A stretch of DNA of 41,175 bases from Myxococcales bacterium (GTDB lineage: Bacteria; Myxococcota_A; Polyangia; Polyangiales; Houyiibacteriaceae). Made by a program: the position numbers and the translations under genes. The DNA lies in assembly GCA_019637115.1 (NCBI GenBank), contig JAHBWH010000062.1, positions 1 through 41,175 of the forward strand. The letters are read 5' to 3'. Below the pieces are notes generated by a model. It saw only the letters and a list, made by a program, of their open reading frames with translations, searched no databases and had not been told where the DNA came from. This document shows positions 36,600 to 41,175 of this stretch, piece after piece (the first letter of the stretch is position 1; each line of letters begins with the position of its first letter).

Positions 36600-36616
36600 T
36601 GCACTACTACCTCCGC

Positions 36617-37147
36617 ATGGGACGACCTCGCGACTTCGACCTCGACGCTGCGCTCGACGTCGCGGTCGAGCTCTTCTGGCGGCAGGGATACGAGGCGACC
36701 TCGGTCCGCGCGCTCGCCGACGCGATGGGTATCCGCCTCGGGAGCTTCTACGCGGCGTTCGAGAGCAAGGAGGCCTGCTTCCGACGCGCCCTCGGCCGCT
36801 ACCTCGCGCAGCAAGGGCTCCCGGCCACGCCGAGCACCGACGCCGTGCGCGCGTGGCTGAAGGCGATCGTCGATCCGAAGCGGCAGCCGAAGGGATGCCT
36901 GCTCGTGGTCTCGGCCGGAGAGCACCCTTCCCTCGCGCCCGAGAGTCAGGCCGCGGTGACGAACCGCGTGCGCGGCATGCAGGACTTCTTCGCCGCCTGC
37001 CTTGCGGGCCGGCCGAGCGCACGAGAGGACGCCGCGCTGCTCGCGGCCGCGGTCGTCGGGATCCACGTCATGGCCCGCGCAGGCGTCGGCCCCACCGAGC
37101 TGAAGCGGGCCGCGCGGCGCGCGCTCGACGCCGTCGGTCTCGGCTGA
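36617..37147 (+). CDS. TetR/AcrR family transcriptional regulator
   Basis: 176 residues. The N-terminus MGRPRDFDLDAALDVAVELFWRQGYEATSVRALADAMGIRLGSFYAAFESKEACFRRAL is the classical TetR helix-turn-helix; the recognition helix is in the RLGSFYAAF part. The C-terminal ligand domain is short (AVVGIHVMARAGVGPTELKRAARRALDAV). Ligand unknown. ATG at 36617 is preferred over ATG at 36599 since TetR proteins begin MGRPR. It is divergent from the lipoprotein gene and probably regulates it and itself. Confidence 0.93.
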   Translation: MGRPRDFDLDAALDVAVELFWRQGYEATSVRALADAMGIRLGSFYAAFESKEACFRRALGRYLAQQGLPATPSTDAVRAWLKAIVDPKRQPKGCLLVVSAGEHPSLAPESQAAVTNRVRGMQDFFAACLAGRPSAREDAALLAAAVVGIHVMARAGVGPTELKRAARRALDAVGLG

Positions 37148-37168
37148 GCCACCGTCGCGACGAGCTCG

Positions 37169-38008
37169 TCAGGTGAGCGCGTTCGCGAGTGCTCGCACGT
37201 GGGCGGGGCCAGTGCCGCAGCAGCCGCCGAGGATCGTCGCCCCGCGCTCACGCCAGACGCGCGCGTGCTCTAGGTACCTCCTCGCGGCGTCCGGCGCCTC
37301 CTCGCTCGTCCAACCCATGCCCTCGTCCACCCGGCCCGCGTTCGCGTACGCGCCGACTGGCACGCCGAGGTCGAGCGCGAGGAGCGCGTCGAGGTAGTCC
37401 CCGACGCGCGCGACGGGCACGCAGTTGACGAGCACCGCCGCGGCCCCTCTGCGCACGGCCTCTCGGGCGCCTCGCGCGAGCGCGGCGGGGCTCAGCAGAT
37501 CCGCGTCCGGCCCGGCCGTGAGCGCGAGCCAGGTGGGGAGGCCCGTCGCGACCGCGGACTCGACCGCGACGAGCGCCTCGCCGACGTGCGGGAAGGTCTC
37601 GCAGAGCAGGAGGTCGGCCCCCGCGTCGGCGAGCACCTTCGCGAGCGCGCGGTGCTCTCCGCGCGCCCCCGCACCGGGCGAGAGGTCGGGTCGGTAGCAG
37701 TCCTCGACGGGCGCGATCGAGCCCGCGACGCGGTGGCTCGCAGGGATCGCGTCGCGGGCGATCTGGACCGCCCGCCCCGCCGCGCGGGCCCACGCGGAGC
37801 CGAGCGTGCGCGAGCGCGCGCGGAAGGTGTTGGTCGTGTGGATCTGTGCGCCCGCTGCGGCGTAGTCTGCGTGGATCGCCCCGAGCACGTCCGGCGCGCC
37901 CTCGATCGCGCCGGCGCTCCACGCCGGCAAGGGCGTCGGGACGCCGCGGCGAAGCAGCTCGGTCCCCACGGGGCCGTCCAAGATCAGGAGCTCGGTCGCC
38001 GCGCTCAC
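37169..38008 (-). CDS. Homocysteine S-methyltransferase family protein
   Basis: 279 residues. LLILDGPVGTELLRRGVP opens the (beta/alpha)8 barrel, TTNTFRAR, LLLCETFP and LVNCVP follow (zinc ligand Cys196), and the C-terminal GGCCGTGP gives zinc ligands Cys263 and Cys264. Family enzymes move methyl groups from S-methylmethionine, betaine or methyltetrahydrofolate to homocysteine; the donor here cannot be inferred. The stand-alone barrel resembles MmuM-like proteins. GTG at 38008 overlaps the TGA of the upstream gene as GTGA, so the two are co-translated although functionally unrelated at first sight. The longer frame up to 38233 is not supported. Confidence 0.92.
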   Translation of the reverse strand: MSAATELLILDGPVGTELLRRGVPTPLPAWSAGAIEGAPDVLGAIHADYAAAGAQIHTTNTFRARSRTLGSAWARAAGRAVQIARDAIPASHRVAGSIAPVEDCYRPDLSPGAGARGEHRALAKVLADAGADLLLCETFPHVGEALVAVESAVATGLPTWLALTAGPDADLLSPAALARGAREAVRRGAAAVLVNCVPVARVGDYLDALLALDLGVPVGAYANAGRVDEGMGWTSEEAPDAARRYLEHARVWRERGATILGGCCGTGPAHVRALANALT

Positions 38009-40434
38009 TCCGCGCGCGGGCTGGACGTCCCGCGCTCGCGGAGGATCCGCCCGAGCAGCACGCGGTACTCGTCGCGTCGGCGACGGATGGACACCGCCTC
38101 GCGCGCCCACGCTTCCGCCAGCTCGAGGTCGCCGTCCTCGAAGGCGAGGTGCGCGAGCTCGGCCGCGACGTGCGGGTTGCGGCGGTGCGCGTGCGCGGCC
38201 TCCCAGAGGAGCTGTCGACGCTCCGCGCCCCACACCTCGCGCGCGCTGCGGAAGAGTCGATCCGAGAGCTCGCGGTCGTCGCCCGCTCCGGAGAGGTCGG
38301 ACGGGAAGAAACGATCCGGCGCGCGCGCGAGGAAGGTCCCCGGCGTCGCGGCCTCGGCCGGTTCGCGCGCGTTGGCGGCCCTGGGAGAGGTCACGTCGTC
38401 AGCCGTCTGCGGCGCCCGCGCCTCTGGTGCTGTTGCCTCTAGTGCGGTCGCCCCCGGCGCCCGCGCCTCCGCCCGCGCGGACGCCGTCAGCGCACGCGAC
38501 GGTGCGTCTTGCCCCACGCGCACGCTCGCCTCGCCCTGCTCGGCGCGGAGCTCCTCGGGGGCCGACGAGACGCGCGGCGCGAGCGAGGCGACGGTCGCCC
38601 CCTCGTCCGCGCCGTCGACGTCGAGCGCCGTCGCGAGCAGCCAGCCGAGCGCCGCGGTCGCGACCGCGGCGAGGGCGAGCGGCATCCAGCCGCGAGGCGC
38701 AGGGGCCCGCGTAGCCGGCGGGGCCACGCGCGGCGGCTCGTCGACCTTGACGGCCACGGGCGGGCGATAGCCCGCGGCGGCGACCAGGACCCGCGGGGCG
38801 AGGGGGCTGGTCGGCGCGTCGCCGAGCTCCTTCATCCACGCCGGTTTCGCGCGTTTCGGCTCGAGCGGACGCGGGGGTAGCGGGAGGCTGACCTGCGCGG
38901 CCTTCGCCCAGGGCGCCTCGACGGTGGCTTTCATGGCGACCGAAGGCGCCCCGCGTGACGAGCCCTCGAGCAGCTCGTCGACTGGAGAGAGCGCGCGCGC
39001 GGTCGCGGCGCTCTCGACCACCGTCGCCGCCCGCTCCGCGCTCGCGTCGGGCTCGGAGCCGGCGTCGCCGACCGCCGCTCCGCCGATCACCGCTTCGCCG
39101 GCGCTCGCTCTGCCAGCGCTCGCTTCGCCGGCGCTCGCTCGGCCAGTGCTCGCTTCGCCGACCGCCGCCTCGCTGGCGCTCGCGTCGCCGACCGCCGCGT
39201 TGCCGGTGCTCGCTTCGTTGGCGCTCACGTCGCCAGCGGTCGCCTCGGCCTCCCTGCCACGCTCCTTCGGAGCTGCGGGCTCGTCGTCGAAGGACACGGG
39301 CACGCCAATGCTCGGAAGCGAAGCCGACGAAGGCGCGGTCGGAGCCAAGCCCAGCGCCCCGCTGAGCGCACCCTCGAGCCCTCGTCGGCCCGTCGGGAGC
39401 AGATCCTCGGTCGGCGGGTCTTCGGGGAAGGCCTCCGGTGGCAGCGGCGTCAACCCCTGCTTCGTGGTGACGTCCTCCCAGCTCGCGTCCTCCGCCGATG
39501 GCGGCGCGACCGCTGGACGCGCCGGCGGCGCGTCCGCCTCGTCCTCTTGGCTCGCGAGCATCGCCGAGAGCGCGACTCGATCGACTGTCTCACCTTCACG
39601 CGGCGCGAGCGCCCGCAGGTCGCTGGTGGTCGCGTGGCGCTCGCGGTCGGCCCCGAGGAGCGCCAACGACACCGGGGCCATGATCGTCATCACGCGCGCG
39701 AGCTCGTGACGCTCGACGTGCGCGCGGCCGCTGCGCAGCCCCAGGAACGCGCCGAGGGCGCGCGTCCCGACGTAGCGCGGCGCGGCGCTCTGCCCCTGGT
39801 ACCAGGTCGCGCTGACGATCAGATCGCCGCCGATCTCCACCGTGGCGCGGATGTCGTCGTCCGCAACCACGAGGCGGAGCACCGCCCCACACGCGCCCGC
39901 CAACGCCTGCAGCGTACGCGTCGGACCGAGGCGCGCGAAGGGGACGGGGAAGCTCGAGCGCGCCTGCGCCATCCACCGCAGCTCGCGGTCGAGCTGGATC
40001 TCCCGCGCGATGGTGGTCGCCAAAGGCATCAGCTGGGGCTCGCCACCCGGCCAGACCTCGTCCCACGAGAAGGGGATCACCGCGGCGCCGCGCAGCCGCA
40101 CCTCGGCCTCGAGGGCGCGCGCGACGCGATCCTCTGCCGCGCGAGACGGATCGAGGAGGACCGCCTGGGCGTCGAGGAACCCCAAGCGGCTGAGACCACG
40201 GCCGCGCCCGTCCGTCACTCCGACGAACGCGCCGTGAGCGCGGAGCTGCTGCACCAGACCGTCGGTCACGACCGGGTCGTCGCCCACGACGACGAGGCGA
40301 GCCCCCTCGAGGAGCGAGGCCGCGATGACATCGGCAGGAGGCCGCGGGTCGTCCGCCGAGCCGAGCTCGTCGACGACGGAGCTCAGCGCGCTCCACTCGC
40401 TGCTCTCCCAACCGCTGCGTGCCATCCCCTCCAT
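38005..40434 (-). CDS. Receiver-like/DUF4388 protein with TM segment and helical-repeat C-terminus
   Basis: 809 residues. The N-terminal 150 residues look like a receiver domain (LVVVGDDPVVTDGL, AQAVLLDPSRA with candidate phospho-Asp95). Residues about 160-255 resemble the DUF4388/PATAN domain common in myxobacteria (FPVPFARLGPTRTLQALAGACGAVLRLVV). Next is a long low-complexity Ala/Ser/Glu region with 15-bp-encoded GEASA repeats, a transmembrane segment (GWMPLALAAVATAALGWLLATAL, about 582-605), and a C-terminal helical TPR-like part (AAHAHRRNPHVAAELAHLAFEDGDLELAEAWAREAV). It may be a signalling or motility scaffold. ATG at 40434 is chosen; ATG at 40425 is close behind and has GGAGGGG directly upstream. 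Confidence 0.8.
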   Translation of the reverse strand: MEGMARSGWESSEWSALSSVVDELGSADDPRPPADVIAASLLEGARLVVVGDDPVVTDGLVQQLRAHGAFVGVTDGRGRGLSRLGFLDAQAVLLDPSRAAEDRVARALEAEVRLRGAAVIPFSWDEVWPGGEPQLMPLATTIAREIQLDRELRWMAQARSSFPVPFARLGPTRTLQALAGACGAVLRLVVADDDIRATVEIGGDLIVSATWYQGQSAAPRYVGTRALGAFLGLRSGRAHVERHELARVMTIMAPVSLALLGADRERHATTSDLRALAPREGETVDRVALSAMLASQEDEADAPPARPAVAPPSAEDASWEDVTTKQGLTPLPPEAFPEDPPTEDLLPTGRRGLEGALSGALGLAPTAPSSASLPSIGVPVSFDDEPAAPKERGREAEATAGDVSANEASTGNAAVGDASASEAAVGEASTGRASAGEASAGRASAGEAVIGGAAVGDAGSEPDASAERAATVVESAATARALSPVDELLEGSSRGAPSVAMKATVEAPWAKAAQVSLPLPPRPLEPKRAKPAWMKELGDAPTSPLAPRVLVAAAGYRPPVAVKVDEPPRVAPPATRAPAPRGWMPLALAAVATAALGWLLATALDVDGADEGATVASLAPRVSSAPEELRAEQGEASVRVGQDAPSRALTASARAEARAPGATALEATAPEARAPQTADDVTSPRAANAREPAEAATPGTFLARAPDRFFPSDLSGAGDDRELSDRLFRSAREVWGAERRQLLWEAAHAHRRNPHVAAELAHLAFEDGDLELAEAWAREAVSIRRRRDEYRVLLGRILRERGTSSPRAE
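39064..39248. repeat. 15-bp degenerate in-frame tandem repeat
   Basis: About 12 units of the type GCGCTCGCTTCGCCG, each five codons (GEASA, GRASA, GDASA and similar), inside the low-complexity region of the receiver/DUF4388 gene. The length is a multiple of three, so the frame is kept. Confidence 0.85.
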
Positions 40435-40652
40435 GAGTCGGATTCGCGGTACCAAAGAAGCGCGCCGCGATCCAGCCGAGAATCACGGGTCTTTGTTACA
40501 TCGTCTTACGAGGATGCCTCCAACCCTCGGGGGCGTCACGGATCGTGGATGCTCCGTCTCGGTGCGCAGCCGCGGCCTCGCTGGGGATTGGCTCGGGTTC
40601 GGTTGGAGGGCGCCCGGCGCGGCACGGCGAGGCCCACCCGGCTACCCCATGC
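40435..40652. promoter_or_regulatory. Gap between clpB and the receiver/DUF4388 gene
   Basis: 218 bp with a 9-bp inverted pair CCTCCAACC/GGTTGGAGG about 80 bp apart and an AT-richer TTGTTACATCGTCTTACG near 40493-40511. No gene is seen. The inverted pair may be chance. Confidence 0.3.
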
Positions 40653-41175
40653 TCAACGTTTCGTAAACGTGAAGCCGTCGTCGGCCACGTCCACCACGAT
40701 CGTGTCCCCGCTCTCGTATCCGCCCTCGAGCATCGTCTGGGCCATCGGGTCTTGGAGGTTGCGGAGGATCACGCGCTTGAGCGGGCGCGCGCCGAAGGCC
40801 GGCTCGTATCCGAGGTCCACGATGCGCTCCTTCGCGGCGTCGGAGACCTCGAGCCGGATGTGGCGTGCGTCGAGCAGCTTCTCGAGCGCGCGGATCTGGA
40901 GGTCCGCGATGCCGCCGAGGTCGTCCTTACCCAGCGGATCGAAGACGACCACCTCGTCGATGCGGTTGAGGAACTCGGGCCGGTAATGGCGCTGGATCTC
41001 CTGCTCGACCTTGGCCTTCAGCTCCTCGTTCGTGCCCTCGTGATCGAGGATGAGGTGCGAGCCCACGTTGCTGGTCATGATGATGACGGTGTCGCTGAAG
41101 AACGCGGGCCGGCCGCGCGAGTCGGTGAGGCGACCGTCGTCGAGGATCTGCAGGCAGATGTTGAAGACGTCCGGG
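40653..41175 (-). CDS. clpB: ClpB disaggregase, C-terminal part (runs off right edge)
   Basis: About 174 residues are visible. The frame is open to the right edge: PDVFNICLQILDDGRLTDSRGRP matches Walker B and the following AAA+ region of the second ATPase domain; FFSDTVIIMTSNVGSHLIL is the sensor 1 block; RPEFLNRIDEVVVFDPL carries the arginine finger; FGARPLKRVI is sensor 2. The C-terminus ends GFTFTKR. ClpB is the Hsp100 chaperone that unfolds aggregates with DnaK. The 218 bp between this stop and the next gene at 40434 contain a possible promoter (TTGTTACATCG...TTACGAGGAT, near 40495) and no gene. Confidence 0.96.
   Translation of the reverse strand, partial: PDVFNICLQILDDGRLTDSRGRPAFFSDTVIIMTSNVGSHLILDHEGTNEELKAKVEQEIQRHYRPEFLNRIDEVVVFDPLGKDDLGGIADLQIRALEKLLDARHIRLEVSDAAKERIVDLGYEPAFGARPLKRVILRNLQDPMAQTMLEGGYESGDTIVVDVADDGFTFTKR

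Overview
The window is very GC-rich DNA with dense coding and strong third-position G/C. Short lipoproteins with Asp/Ala/Gly-rich linkers behind a lipobox, a receiver/DUF4388 membrane protein, a DUF4132 giant, a lipoprotein GH5 and a DctP-type receptor together suggest a myxobacterium (Myxococcota, probably Polyangiales/Sandaracinaceae-like). That placement is inferred from gene style, not from a marker-gene tree. I saw no rRNA, tRNA, CRISPR array, prophage or intact insertion sequence.

Layout. 1-2006 (minus): the N-terminal piece of an FGE/SUMF-like protein running off the left edge, then a beta-helix lipoprotein with a peptide-repeat leader. 2221-3198 (plus): a phosphodiester glycosidase (NAGPA-domain) membrane protein. 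3290-5809 (minus): glycogen phosphorylase, divergent from a SulP anion transporter followed by phosphoenolpyruvate carboxylase (6057-10473, plus), a plausible bicarbonate uptake and fixation pair. 10665-14199: two lipoproteins (one a GH5 glucanase) and a DctP-like binding protein. 14514-15773 (plus): an AlkZ/YcaQ-like DNA glycosylase. 15911-19611 (minus): two tandem DUF4139 paralogues with overlapping ends. 19815-26455 (minus): an SDR epimerase, a zinc-ribbon membrane protein coupled to an orphan HPt protein, an unknown membrane protein and a DUF4132 protein. 26713-30729 (plus): a secreted EEP-family hydrolase, a small two-TM protein, and DUF1385 coupled to release factor 1. 30930-33996 (minus): two large unknown proteins. 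34028-34208: a long imperfect palindrome. 34367-36552 (minus): Uma2, DUF1304 and a lipoprotein divergent from a TetR regulator (36617-37147). 37169-41175 (minus): homocysteine S-methyltransferase-like protein, receiver/DUF4388/TM protein and the C-terminal part of ClpB running off the right edge.

The most unusual theme is not a protein. At least five genes (stops near 633, 22262, 28545, 32347 and 35581), and more weakly 3198 and 13216, have short tandem repeats of unrelated sequence (11-29 bp units) that contain or abut the stop codon and run on downstream. Two further in-frame 15-bp repeats lie inside genes. One of these tracts turned a probable overlapping stop/start junction into a spacer with duplicated ribosome-binding and start signals (32195-32364). 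Another is a ladder of 14-bp units, many with GGAGTGATG. A second unusual object is the 181-bp CTAG-bounded imperfect palindrome at 34028-34208.
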